NCBI GenBank assembly: GCA_963929535.1
Contig: CAWVIZ010000011.1
Location: 1 to 64,000 of the forward strand
Source of the DNA: Pullilachnospira sp963929535
GTDB lineage: Bacteria; Bacillota; Clostridia; Lachnospirales; Lachnospiraceae
DNA length: 64,000 nucleotides
Direction: 5' to 3'
Under the pieces are notes generated by a model. That model was not told the DNA's origin, did not search any database, and saw nothing but the letters and a program-made list of their open reading frames with translations. Position numbers and translations under genes: made by a program. This document shows, one piece after another, positions 33,654 to 42,951 of the stretch (its first letter is position 1; every line of letters begins with the position of its first letter).

Positions 33654-35744
33654 ATGGATGAGATAATGAGAGAACGGTGGGAACTGGCGGCAGGCCGGGT
33701 GAAGGAGATTGAGACAGAGCACAGCGCCGCGGAGCCCTTTGGAGAATATTTCCGGTGGATGGCCGGATTTTTGGGAGAGATGATCCGGCTTGGCCGGGAG
33801 CTGGGAACCGGGACGGACGGGAAAACCAAGGAACCGCCGGTCTGGGAAAAGCTGTCTCTGGAAGAGCTGCGGGAGAAAAATCACAGACTGTACCGGGATA
33901 TCCTTCCGGAAAATTATGGGAATTCTTATGGAAATCCCGCCTGTGCAGCCGGAAAGCTGGGAAGGGAGCTGGGAGACCTTCTGAGTTTTCTGTATACGGA
34001 ACTGAGGGGAACGATCGTATATGCCTTTGAGGGCCGGGACTGGGATTTTCTGGTATGTCTGGAACTGTTTCTGCAGATATACGGAGAGTTTGAGGCCGGG
34101 GAAATTCCTTCCCGCAGGCAGGTGCAGCAGGTGCTGTACTGGTATGTCAGTGATTACTGTTCCGAAATGGTGGAGTACAGGACCAGGGAGCAGCTGGATC
34201 CCAGGATGGATTTCGCGGTCAGGATCATCATGGAGGCGGATCTGACGGATCTGAGATACCTGTACCGGTTTGGAGAATACGTGACCAGACAGGAGGAGAA
34301 GATCGCCGGATTCCTCAATTCCCTTTCGGAGGAGGAGATCCGCAGCATGGCATCCACTTATACGGAAGGGTATCGGATGGGCTTCCAGGTGACAGGGAAG
34401 GATATCGGGAAAAAGAAAACAGTGAATATCCGTTACTGTCTGGGATTTGAGCGGATGATCCGGGAGGCCATCCGGCAGTTTCGGCGGATGGGACTGGAAC
34501 CGGTGATCTACCGGGCGGCTTCCCATGCGGTGAACAGAAGACAGCATCTGCGTATCGGGTATTACGGGGCTGTTCCCAACCAGCAGTTTGACTATGATCA
34601 CAGAAACGACGTGGGATTGTTTTTGGATGAGGATTTCGTGGGAAGAAAGCTGAGGGCGGCAAGGAATTCCTATGAGAAGATGAAGGGGCTGGCGGCGGAG
34701 CACGGAGGCCCTGCGGTGGTGGAGACTTTCGGGGAGGAGCCGTTTGCCCCGGCAGAGTGTCCGGAGAGCATTACCCTGGATGCCAGGCAGCAGAAGCTGC
34801 AGGTGCATATGAACAATGAGCTGGGGCAGATCACCAACCGGTATATTCCGGGAGAGGAACGCAGCTTTACCATAATCGCCTACCCCACTCCGGGGATCGG
34901 AGATCAGTTTGAAGGGATCTTCCGGGAGACCGTGAAGATCAATACCCTGGACTACAGTCTGTACCAGAGGATGCAGCAGAGGATCATCGATGTTCTGGAT
35001 CAGGGGATCCTGGTGAGGATCAGGGGAAAGGGGGATAACCGGACGGATATGACGGTGATGCTCCATAACCTGGAGAATCCGCAGAAGCAGACCAATTTCG
35101 AGAACTGCGTGGCAGATGTGAACATCCCGGTGGGAGAGGTGTTTACTTCTCCCAGGCTTTCAGGAACCGGAGGAACGCTCCATGTGCCGGAGGTTTACCT
35201 GGAAGGACTGAAATACCTGGATCTGGAGCTGAGTTTTGAGGACGGGAAGATTACGGATTACAGCTGCGGAAATTTCCAGGACAGAGAAAAGGGAAGAAGG
35301 TATATCCTGGAAACCATTCTGGCCCACCATGAGACTCTGCCGCTGGGAGAATTTGCCATCGGCACCAATACCACGGCTTACCGGATGGCAAAGAAATACG
35401 GAATCGGGGACAAGCTGCCGGTCCTGATCGCGGAGAAGATGGGTCCCCATTTCGCGGTGGGCGATACCTGCTACAGCTGGTCGGAGGATACGGCGGTATA
35501 TAATCCGGACGGCAAGGAGATCATTGCCAGAGATAACGAGATTTCCATTCTCAGGAAGGAAGACCCCGGGAAGGCATACCTGGGATGCCATACAGATATC
35601 ACCATTCCCTATGAGGAGCTGGCGTATATCCGGGCAGTACGGGCGGACGGAACAGAAATGTCCATCATTGAGGACGGCCGGTTTGTGGTCTCTGGAACGG
35701 AAGAACTGAACAGGCCGCTGGATGATATGCAACATCTGGGATGA
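33654..35744 (+). CDS. M29-family aminopeptidase with long N-terminal extension
   Basis: A 696-residue protein, longer than the ~410 residues usual for AmpS/AmpT. The C-terminal ~370 residues hold the M29 metal site: Glu in VNIPVGEVFTSP (~495), Glu in LPLGEFAIGTN (~565), His in EKMGPHFAVGD (~598) and the His/Asp pair in LGCHTDITIP (~644). The first ~300 residues are helical and acidic, with no domain I recognise. It should release N-terminal amino acids from peptides using a co-catalytic metal pair. ATG 33654 has only a weak ribosome site (AAAGGCAGGA). It appears to be a single-gene unit. Confidence 0.85.
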   Translation: MDEIMRERWELAAGRVKEIETEHSAAEPFGEYFRWMAGFLGEMIRLGRELGTGTDGKTKEPPVWEKLSLEELREKNHRLYRDILPENYGNSYGNPACAAGKLGRELGDLLSFLYTELRGTIVYAFEGRDWDFLVCLELFLQIYGEFEAGEIPSRRQVQQVLYWYVSDYCSEMVEYRTREQLDPRMDFAVRIIMEADLTDLRYLYRFGEYVTRQEEKIAGFLNSLSEEEIRSMASTYTEGYRMGFQVTGKDIGKKKTVNIRYCLGFERMIREAIRQFRRMGLEPVIYRAASHAVNRRQHLRIGYYGAVPNQQFDYDHRNDVGLFLDEDFVGRKLRAARNSYEKMKGLAAEHGGPAVVETFGEEPFAPAECPESITLDARQQKLQVHMNNELGQITNRYIPGEERSFTIIAYPTPGIGDQFEGIFRETVKINTLDYSLYQRMQQRIIDVLDQGILVRIRGKGDNRTDMTVMLHNLENPQKQTNFENCVADVNIPVGEVFTSPRLSGTGGTLHVPEVYLEGLKYLDLELSFEDGKITDYSCGNFQDREKGRRYILETILAHHETLPLGEFAIGTNTTAYRMAKKYGIGDKLPVLIAEKMGPHFAVGDTCYSWSEDTAVYNPDGKEIIARDNEISILRKEDPGKAYLGCHTDITIPYEELAYIRAVRADGTEMSIIEDGRFVVSGTEELNRPLDDMQHLG

Positions 35745-35787
35745 GAACCCGGGAATGTGACTGATGAGAAAACCGAACGGAGGTTAG

Positions 35788-36087
35788 GCTGGATATATTT
35801 TTTCCGCGGAGATCCTGGGGGAGATCAACGAGTTTTATCTTCGCTTTCCCCATTGGGATACCGTGATCCATGCCATACGTTCCGTTTCGCTGAATCCGGA
35901 GGGGCATAATGTTCCGGTGGTACTGGACAGTATTACAGAGACAATGGTAAACGGGCAGATCCTGCCGGTGGCCGGTTACCTGGACGTGGGGCTTTGGGAT
36001 ACGATGGAGGATCTGGTGGTGAATTTTGTGGGGGCGGTCATATTTTCTGTCATTGGATATTTCTATATCAGGAGCAGGATTACCTGA
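35788..36087 (+). pseudogene. Internally deleted DUF2238-type membrane protein gene
   Basis: An open stretch without a start codon reads AEILGEINEFYLRFPHWDT, then VIHAIRSVSLNPEGHNVP, and ends VNFVGAVIFSVIGYFYIR. In full-length Firmicute relatives, as I recall them, the HWDT..HAI segment is followed by several membrane helices and a second DTVIHAI before the SVSLNPEG part. Here the two are fused, so the ~100 residues between seem lost, probably by recombination between the two similar DTVIHAI-coding stretches. The N-terminal helices are also missing. A shorter product from GTG 35863 is possible but has no ribosome site. 36088-36397 holds no further gene. Confidence 0.65.
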
Positions 36088-36397
36088 AGAAGGTGAAGGA
36101 AGAAGAAGCTTCGGCAGAAACCCGGAAATCGGAAATCCGGGAAGGCGAGCCGGGGAAAAGGGAACAGGAAACCGGACCTGAAACAGCCATACGCCCGAAA
36201 GAGTAAAACAGGAAATAGAGGGACAGGCACGCAGGCCTGACAGAAAGCAGGGCTCTGGAAAGAGCATCCGACAGGGTGTTCATTCCGGGCCTTGTTTTCT
36301 GTATTTGGGGAAATCATATGTTTTGATTTATCAGAAGATTTGTGATATTCTGTAGGATATAATCAGTAAAAAGTATGGTGATTCCAAAGGAGGTAAT

Positions 36398-38107
36398 ATG
36401 GGGAAATTTCTGGAAAAATACAGGATCCGGCTGAAAATATTTGGACTTTTTCTGCTGCTGGTGGTGATCCCGTATATTGTACTGATTCTGGTGACCTATC
36501 ATGTTTTCCAGAATTACGCTGGGGACAATTCCGGGGAAACCATGGAGGATACCATGATATCCATCGGAAATCAGGTATCCTCCATGCTGAAAACGTATGA
36601 GGACAGTACCATGACATTGTATTATAACGGATGTGTGGATATGCTGGAGGAATCGGAACCGGATGAAGAGTATATCGAGTCGGCGCTGGCAGGACTCAGT
36701 TACTCCTATAGTGGGATCCGGGCCATATATCTGGTAGGCGGGGGGCAGATCTACTACAACGGGGCCAGCCAGTACAACAATCTGCTGGAAGTCATGCAGT
36801 CCCATAACACGGAAATCGTGGCAAATGGAGGTAAATATGCCTGGTTTGCCACCGATGAGCTGTTTGGGAAGTACGGGAGCAATCTGTATATCCTGGCCAG
36901 GGCCATCAACGGTAAAGAGGAGAAAAATATCGGAACACTGTACTATGTGATCGGCGATCAGATGATCAGCAATGCCTTTCAGAAGCTGCAGATGGATGAC
37001 TGTCTGAAATATATGGTGGACTCTGAGGGAAAGGCGCTTTACAGTTCTTCGGATATTCCGTTGAATGATGCTGTATGGGAGGAAATCGGAGATGCCAGAT
37101 CCGGCAGCGGATATCAGATCATAGAGGATCAGGGAGAACGGACCATCGTGGCTTACAGCCGGCTGGAGGATACCGGATGGACGTTTGTGGGATGCGTCTC
37201 GCTGAACGCCATGATGGATTCCATCCGGCCCCTGACCCAGGTGATCGCGGTGGTTTCCGTTGTCTACTGTCTGTTTCTGATCCTGGTGTTCTACATTTTT
37301 CAGAAATCCTTCCTGAAACCCATCAGCGATCTGAAATATGTCATGGACAGGTTTGCGGGAGGAGACATGGAGGTTCAGATGGGACAGATAACCCGGGGTG
37401 AATTGAGGAGTCTCTCCCGTCATTTCAACAGCATGACAAAGCAGATCAATGAACTGATCCTGCGGAACGAGGCGGAGGTCAACGAAAAGAACAATTTTAA
37501 GATCCAGGCGCTGACGGCGCAGCTTCAGCCCCATTTTATCTACAATTCCCTGAACACCATCAAGTGGATGGCGGTGATCAACCGGCAGGAGAATATCCAG
37601 AAGATGACGGAGGCCATGATCTATATCCTGATGCATACCGTGGACGGGAAAAAGGAGAATTACACGCTGAAGGATGAGCTGGATCTGATCGAACAGTTTG
37701 CGGTGATCCAGAAGGCCCGATTCATGAACTTTGAGATCGAGATGGAGCTGGAGCCGGGGACAGAGGACTGCAGGATCTTCCAGTTCCTTCTGCAGCCGGC
37801 GGTGGACAATTCCATTGTCCACGGGTTCCAGAGAGGAATGGTAAAGGGAGGAAAGATCCTGATCAGAACATGGACAGAGAAGGAGATCCTGTACATTACC
37901 GTGGAGGACAACGGATGCGGGTTTGATGTGGAAAAGTGGAGACAGCAGAACGAACCCAGAGAGAACCATACGAATATCGGGCTTACGTATGTGGGACAGA
38001 TCATTCAGCTGGAATATGGAAAGGAATACGGTATGCAGATCATAAGTGAGCCGGGAAGCGGCACGGTGATCCGGTACAGGTTGCCGAGACAGAGAGGAGG
38101 GGAATGA
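36398..38107 (+). CDS. Sensor histidine kinase, YesM/LytS type
   Basis: A 569-residue kinase. Membrane segments flank an extracellular sensor region (first at ~residues 12-37, second at ~280-303), then a HAMP domain (~304-355), the His_kinase motif QLQPHFIYNSLNTIKWMA (~373, phospho-His in HFIYN) and an HATPase domain with QPAVDNSIVHG and VEDNGCGFD. It phosphorylates the response regulator encoded four bases downstream. TAAAGGAGGTAAT precedes ATG 36398, and TATAAT lies at 36358-36363. YesM/YesN pairs usually control an adjacent sugar transporter, as here. Confidence 0.93.
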   Translation: MGKFLEKYRIRLKIFGLFLLLVVIPYIVLILVTYHVFQNYAGDNSGETMEDTMISIGNQVSSMLKTYEDSTMTLYYNGCVDMLEESEPDEEYIESALAGLSYSYSGIRAIYLVGGGQIYYNGASQYNNLLEVMQSHNTEIVANGGKYAWFATDELFGKYGSNLYILARAINGKEEKNIGTLYYVIGDQMISNAFQKLQMDDCLKYMVDSEGKALYSSSDIPLNDAVWEEIGDARSGSGYQIIEDQGERTIVAYSRLEDTGWTFVGCVSLNAMMDSIRPLTQVIAVVSVVYCLFLILVFYIFQKSFLKPISDLKYVMDRFAGGDMEVQMGQITRGELRSLSRHFNSMTKQINELILRNEAEVNEKNNFKIQALTAQLQPHFIYNSLNTIKWMAVINRQENIQKMTEAMIYILMHTVDGKKENYTLKDELDLIEQFAVIQKARFMNFEIEMELEPGTEDCRIFQFLLQPAVDNSIVHGFQRGMVKGGKILIRTWTEKEILYITVEDNGCGFDVEKWRQQNEPRENHTNIGLTYVGQIIQLEYGKEYGMQIISEPGSGTVIRYRLPRQRGGE

Positions 38108-38110
38108 CGG

Positions 38111-39592
38111 GTGACAACAGTGATCATTGTGGATGATGAGATCCTGGCCCGGATCGGGATCCAGTCCCTGTTGGAAAATATGGAGGATATCCGTGTGGCC
38201 GGGACATTTGGGGACGCGATGGATGCCCTGGAGTTTCTGAAGAATACACTGGTGGATATCGTGATCACGGATATTGAGATGCCGGGTCTGAACGGACTGG
38301 AGTTTATCCGTAAGATCCGGGAGGATAATCTGGCGGAGGGGATCATCATCCTCAGCTGCTATGACCGGTTCGAGTATGCCAGGGAGGCGATTTCCCTGGG
38401 AACGGACGGATATATCCTGAAACACGATATCAGCAGGGAGAATATAGAGAGAGAGCTTCGGGATGTGGCCAAGAAAATCTTAGGAAGAAAAGAGAAAAGC
38501 AGAAGAGAAGAGAGTCCGGAGCCGATTTCCGAGGATGACCAGACATTGATGACCGTGGGGGTGATCAAGGCGGAAGACCGCCGGGAGGGATCGGAAGAGC
38601 TCCGTGGAAGGATGGCGATCCATCTGCTGGATGAGATTGTGTCCCACTATAAGATGGGATATCTGATGGATTCCGTAAAAAGAGATCCATTTGTGATCTT
38701 TCGGTTTTCCGGTGAGCCTTCCGAAAGCCAGCGCAGAAAACTGCTGGACGGCTATGCGGAGGTCATTGAAAAAAATATTTTTCAGTATACCAACCGCAGA
38801 GTCTATCTGGGGATCAGCGGAAGCTTTTTCGGCACGCAGGGGATACCGGCAGCCTATGAGGAGGCGGAGCGGGGAGCGGAGCTTCGGTTTTACCAGGAAA
38901 AGCGCACCGTGTTTTACGCGGAGGATATCCTGTGGCAGGAGGATGCGCCGGAGCTGATATTTTCCGAAACGGAATTCGTATCGGAGAGAGGAGCGGAGAT
39001 ATTCGCGGAGGAGCTTCACCGATATCTGGCTGTCTGCCGGGAACGCCGGGTACGAGTAAAGGCGGTCCAGGAAATGCTGGTGCAGTCGGTCAGTGCCTTT
39101 GTGCTGAATGTGCTGATATCCGCTGTCCGGGATAAGGAAGCCATGGCCGGATGGAGGAGCAGGTATTCCTTTTTGGAGATTATCTCAGGGGCTGATACCT
39201 GCAGCCTGCTGGAGCAGCGGGTGCTGGAACAGATGAAGCTGTTTTACAGGGAGATCCGCCAGTGGCTGGAGACAGATGAGATGGGTGGGATATTTTCCTA
39301 TATTGACCAGCACATAGACGGCAGGATGACTCTGGAGGATCTGGCGGAGCTTCAAAGGATGAGCGTATCCGCCTTCTCCAAAAAGTTCAAGGAGAAGACT
39401 TCCATGACACCGGTGCAGTATATCAATCAGAAGAAAGTGGAGAAGGTAAAGGAATATCTGAAAGCACAGGAATATACTCTGGGAGAGATCGCGGAACTGA
39501 CAGGTTTTTCCAATGAAAACTATATGGTGAGAGTATTCAAAAAGATCACGGGGGAGACCATCACAGATTTCAGGAAGAAGCTGATGAAATAG
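38111..39592 (+). CDS. Response regulator with AraC-type DNA-binding domain, YesN type
   Basis: A 493-residue protein. The receiver domain has the acidic pair DDE at residues 8-10 and the phospho-acceptor Asp54 in VITDIEMPGLNG. A long linker follows, then two helix-turn-helix units of the AraC family at ~395-490 (MTLEDLAELQRMSVSAFSKKF and LGEIAELTGFSNENYMVRVFK). The start is GTG 38111 with AGGAGG upstream, directly after the kinase gene. It is expected to activate the SBP-permease-hydrolase genes that follow. Confidence 0.93.
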   Translation: MTTVIIVDDEILARIGIQSLLENMEDIRVAGTFGDAMDALEFLKNTLVDIVITDIEMPGLNGLEFIRKIREDNLAEGIIILSCYDRFEYAREAISLGTDGYILKHDISRENIERELRDVAKKILGRKEKSRREESPEPISEDDQTLMTVGVIKAEDRREGSEELRGRMAIHLLDEIVSHYKMGYLMDSVKRDPFVIFRFSGEPSESQRRKLLDGYAEVIEKNIFQYTNRRVYLGISGSFFGTQGIPAAYEEAERGAELRFYQEKRTVFYAEDILWQEDAPELIFSETEFVSERGAEIFAEELHRYLAVCRERRVRVKAVQEMLVQSVSAFVLNVLISAVRDKEAMAGWRSRYSFLEIISGADTCSLLEQRVLEQMKLFYREIRQWLETDEMGGIFSYIDQHIDGRMTLEDLAELQRMSVSAFSKKFKEKTSMTPVQYINQKKVEKVKEYLKAQEYTLGEIAELTGFSNENYMVRVFKKITGETITDFRKKLMK

Positions 39593-39667
39593 TGAATCAA
39601 TATGGAAGATTGTGAATAACGGGATTTGGGAAGCCTGATTTTTGAACCAGACTTCTTAAATCGTTTA

Positions 39668-39696
39668 TTATAAGAAAATTTATTCCAGTCTATAAT
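39668..39696 (+). promoter_or_regulatory. Promoter of the sugar transporter operon
   Basis: TATAAT (39691-39696) with a poor -35 (TTATAA, 39668-39673) at 17 bp. A weak -35 fits dependence on the AraC-type regulator encoded upstream. Confidence 0.55.
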
Positions 39697-39735
39697 AAAG
39701 ACATCATAAATCAACGTCAAAGGAGGAGAAAAAGT

Positions 39736-41076
39736 ATGAACTGGAAAAAAGTTGTTGCGCTGCTGTGTACAGCAAGTATGCTGGGAAGTGTTTTCGTGGG
39801 ATGCGGCGGAGGATCCTCAGAGGATGCTCAGGACACGGAACAGGCTTCCAGCGATGAAAGTCAGGATACGGAGTCTTCAGACAGCACAGACGAGTCGGAT
39901 ACCGGAACGGAAGAGAATACGGATATTTCCGGAACCATCACCGTATGGGAGCATGCGTATAGCTTTGAAGAAAGCTTGAAAGAAGTGATCGCCGGATTCG
40001 AGGAGCAGTATCCGGATGTGACAGTAGAGTATCAGATCCAGGATGGAGACACATACAACAGTGTGCTTTCCACGGCCATTCAGTCAGGAGAAGGGCCGGA
40101 TCTTTTCTACACCAGCGGAACCTCGGATGCCGTGATGTCGGATCTGGTATCCAACAATGCCATTGTGGATCTGACGGATGTGGTGGATTACAGTCTTTTC
40201 GATGACACAGCGCTGAAGCGCTCCATCATTGACGGGAAGAGATATTCGATTCCGTGGCTGACCATGGATACCCGGGCAGTTTATTACAATGTGGATATGT
40301 TTGAGGAGAATGGATGGGAGATCCCCACGAAATTCAGTGAATTTGAGGCCCTCTTGGCTACTATCAATGACAGCGGAGTAATCCCCATCTCTCTTTGCGG
40401 AACGGATGCTTTCGCGCTTCTGTTCCAGTATGAACCGGTGCTTTCTGCTATGGATCCGGAATATACCCAGGGCTTGTCGGACTACTCTGTTAAGATTTCG
40501 GATCAGCCTGCAAGGGATGCCCTCAGTAAGATGGTAGAGTGGGCAGATAATGGATATTATGGGAACAACTGGCTGGGAGTGGACAGCAATGGTGCTGTTT
40601 TAGCATTTACATCCGGCGAGGCTGCCATGTATATCGGCGGTTCCTGGGATGCCTCCACGATTTCCGACAACAATCCGGATCTGAATTACGGGGCCTTTGA
40701 AATTCCGTCAGAGGATGGCGTTACCGGTCTGGTGGGAACACCGGCCAACGGATTTTCTGTAAATGCCGCTTCTGAAAATATGGATGCGGCGCTGGCATTC
40801 GCCAATTACTGCGCTTCCCTGGAGGCACAGACCATCTGGGTACAGTCTCAGGGCGGTGTTTCCGCAAGCGATCAGATCGAGGCTTCCACAGATATTGCCA
40901 AAGAGATTTCTGAGAGTGGACAGGGCAACCTGTACACCAGCTGGCAGGAAGTACTGGCCAATTATTCCACAGACGGAACAGCAGTAACTGTATGGCAGGA
41001 GGATTTCCCGAAGGTATTCTCCGGAGACATGACAGTAGATGAACTGATGGATGAATTAAGCGAACTGATGCAGTAG
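39736..41076 (+). CDS. Sugar ABC transporter substrate-binding lipoprotein (CUT1)
   Basis: A 446-residue lipoprotein. The signal peptide WKKVVALLCTASMLGSVFVGC ends in a lipobox whose Cys is at ~residue 23, followed by an acidic Ser/Thr/Glu-rich linker (~25-65) and a family 1 binding fold (ISGTITVWEHAYSFEESLK onward). It captures an oligosaccharide outside the cell and delivers it to the two permeases encoded downstream. CAAAGGAGGAG precedes ATG 39736. A hairpin with T-rich tail follows the gene, probably giving more binding protein than permease. Confidence 0.93.
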   Translation: MNWKKVVALLCTASMLGSVFVGCGGGSSEDAQDTEQASSDESQDTESSDSTDESDTGTEENTDISGTITVWEHAYSFEESLKEVIAGFEEQYPDVTVEYQIQDGDTYNSVLSTAIQSGEGPDLFYTSGTSDAVMSDLVSNNAIVDLTDVVDYSLFDDTALKRSIIDGKRYSIPWLTMDTRAVYYNVDMFEENGWEIPTKFSEFEALLATINDSGVIPISLCGTDAFALLFQYEPVLSAMDPEYTQGLSDYSVKISDQPARDALSKMVEWADNGYYGNNWLGVDSNGAVLAFTSGEAAMYIGGSWDASTISDNNPDLNYGAFEIPSEDGVTGLVGTPANGFSVNAASENMDAALAFANYCASLEAQTIWVQSQGGVSASDQIEASTDIAKEISESGQGNLYTSWQEVLANYSTDGTAVTVWQEDFPKVFSGDMTVDELMDELSELMQ

Positions 41077-41085
41077 CTGTATCGG

Positions 41086-41134
41086 AACAGGGTCGCTGCA
41101 TGGCGGTCGCAAGGCCCCGCAGCGGCCCTGTTTT
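41086..41134 (+). terminator. Intercistronic terminator-like hairpin
   Basis: AACAGGGTCGCTGC (41086-41099) pairs with GCAGCGGCCCTGTT (41119-41132; one T:G pair) and runs into TTTTGTCTT. It lies between the binding-protein gene and the first permease gene, where partial termination is common. Confidence 0.8.
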
Positions 41135-41171
41135 GTCTTACCGCCCGGAAAGGCGGAGAAAGAGAGTGACT

Positions 41172-42074
41172 ATGAGAAGAAAACACGCGCATATTAAGTT
41201 CATTCTCCCGGGTTTTATATTCTATACATGTTTTATCGTTTTTCCGATCATTTACGTGATCTATCTCAGCTTTTTTGAATGGTCGGGTCTGGGACCTATG
41301 AACTTCGCGGGACTGAAAAATTATATTACGATTTTTACGGATGAGAAATTTTCTCCTACATTTTTTCATGCGATCCTGAACAACCTGAAGTATCTGCTGT
41401 GTGTCTGGCTGATCATCACGCCGTTCCAGTATATTCTGGCGTACCTTTTCTTTATCAAAATTCCGGCGCATAAATATCTGAAGTTTATGATCTTTATGCC
41501 GTATGTGATCAGTTCCACCATCGTCAGCTTTTTCGCGACCCTGATCTTCAATCCCAATATCGGATTTTTAAATAAATTTCTGGATATGATCGGACTGGGC
41601 CAGTTCCAGGGAGCCTGGTTCGGAGATCCCGATTGGGCGTTTAAATTGATGATCATTATGATCATGTGGCAGGGAGCCGGTTCCGGTATCATGATCTTTT
41701 ATTCTAATTTTATGGATATATCCAGGGATGTGATGGAGGCCTGCAGGATCGACGGCTGTACGGAGTGGCAGAGATTCATCCATATCCTGGTACCGCTGTC
41801 GCTGCCCTCCTGTGCCTCTATTATCACCATGAGCACCATCTGGGCGCTGGCTCTGTTTGACCTTCCCTTTATCCTGGGAGGCCCCACGGGAGGTATCAGC
41901 GGATCACTGGATTTTGTAAACCTGGTATTTTACCGCTATACCTTCGGCAACGCATTGAATGGAAAGTCGGAGATGGGATTCGGCTCCGCCATCTGCGTGG
42001 TAATGTTTGTGGTTATGCTGGTGATCACTATGGTCCAGAACCGGGTCCTGAAGAAATTCGAGTATGACAATTAG
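41172..42074 (+). CDS. Sugar ABC transporter permease (MalF-like)
   Basis: A 300-residue membrane protein with six hydrophobic segments. The EAA loop is EACRIDGCTEWQRFIHILVPLSLPS (~195-220). ATG 41172 is chosen because it starts the basic N-terminus MRRKHAHIK and GGCGGAGAAAGAG precedes it. It pairs with the next gene product to form the channel. No ATPase gene is present in the locus, so a shared MsmX-type ATPase elsewhere must energise it. Confidence 0.92.
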   Translation: MRRKHAHIKFILPGFIFYTCFIVFPIIYVIYLSFFEWSGLGPMNFAGLKNYITIFTDEKFSPTFFHAILNNLKYLLCVWLIITPFQYILAYLFFIKIPAHKYLKFMIFMPYVISSTIVSFFATLIFNPNIGFLNKFLDMIGLGQFQGAWFGDPDWAFKLMIIMIMWQGAGSGIMIFYSNFMDISRDVMEACRIDGCTEWQRFIHILVPLSLPSCASIITMSTIWALALFDLPFILGGPTGGISGSLDFVNLVFYRYTFGNALNGKSEMGFGSAICVVMFVVMLVITMVQNRVLKKFEYDN

Positions 42075-42085
42075 GAGGTGTGCAG

Positions 42086-42940
42086 ATGAAAGCGGAAAAA
42101 AATACGGAAATCCTTTCCCCTGCGGGGAAAGCAGGCAGATGGATCTGTACAGTGATCCTTCTGATCTATACCAGCTTTACGATTTTTGTACTGCTGATCA
42201 CGCTGATGGATTCGTTGAAGACCCAGAGCGATCTGGTGACAAATTTTGTGGGGCTTCCCAAAACGCTGACACTGGAGAATTATCTGACAGTGCTTACGGA
42301 GGAGGATCTGCTGACGTATTTCGGAAACAGTATTCTTCTCACCGCAGGCGGAACACTGGGATGCCTGCTGCTGTCGGGCCTGACGGCCTATGGAATCGAG
42401 CGGTTCTCTTTCAAGGGCAAGAGCTTTCTGACCGGGTACTTCCTTCTGGGAATGATGGTGCCTGTGCAGGTGAGTATCCTTCCTCTGTTTATTATCCTGC
42501 GGAACATCGGGCTTCTGAATAACATCTTCGGATTGATGCTGGTGTATATCTCCGGAATATCCATGGCATGTTTTATTTTCCAGAAGTTTTTCCACACCAT
42601 TCCTGTAGCATTGGAGGAATCGGCCAGGATCGATGGGGCAGGAGACTTCAGGATCTTTTTTAGTATCATTATTCCCATTTGCAAACCGGTGATCATGACT
42701 GTGGCGCTGATCACCGCCATCGGAGAATGGAATGATTTTTATATGCCCATGGTGCTGCTGGGAAAAAGAGAGTCTCAGACTCTGATGCTGGTGATCTACC
42801 GCTACGTGGGACAGTTCACCAGATATATGGGAGAGTCCATGGCGGCGGTTATCATCACGCTGATCCCCATTATCGTTCTGTATTTCCTGTTCTCTTCCCA
42901 GATCGTGGAGGGCATCACAGGAGGAGCCGTGAAAGGCTGA
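42086..42940 (+). CDS. Sugar ABC transporter permease (MalG-like)
   Basis: A 284-residue membrane protein with six hydrophobic segments and the EAA loop EESARIDGAGDFRIFFSIIIP (~190-210). ATG 42086 has TTAGGAGGTG seven bases upstream; the GTG at 42080 overlaps that ribosome site. It is the second half of the CUT1 channel. The hydrolase gene starts 11 bp after its stop. Confidence 0.93.
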   Translation: MKAEKNTEILSPAGKAGRWICTVILLIYTSFTIFVLLITLMDSLKTQSDLVTNFVGLPKTLTLENYLTVLTEEDLLTYFGNSILLTAGGTLGCLLLSGLTAYGIERFSFKGKSFLTGYFLLGMMVPVQVSILPLFIILRNIGLLNNIFGLMLVYISGISMACFIFQKFFHTIPVALEESARIDGAGDFRIFFSIIIPICKPVIMTVALITAIGEWNDFYMPMVLLGKRESQTLMLVIYRYVGQFTRYMGESMAAVIITLIPIIVLYFLFSSQIVEGITGGAVKG

Positions 42941-42951
42941 AAGGAGAATCG

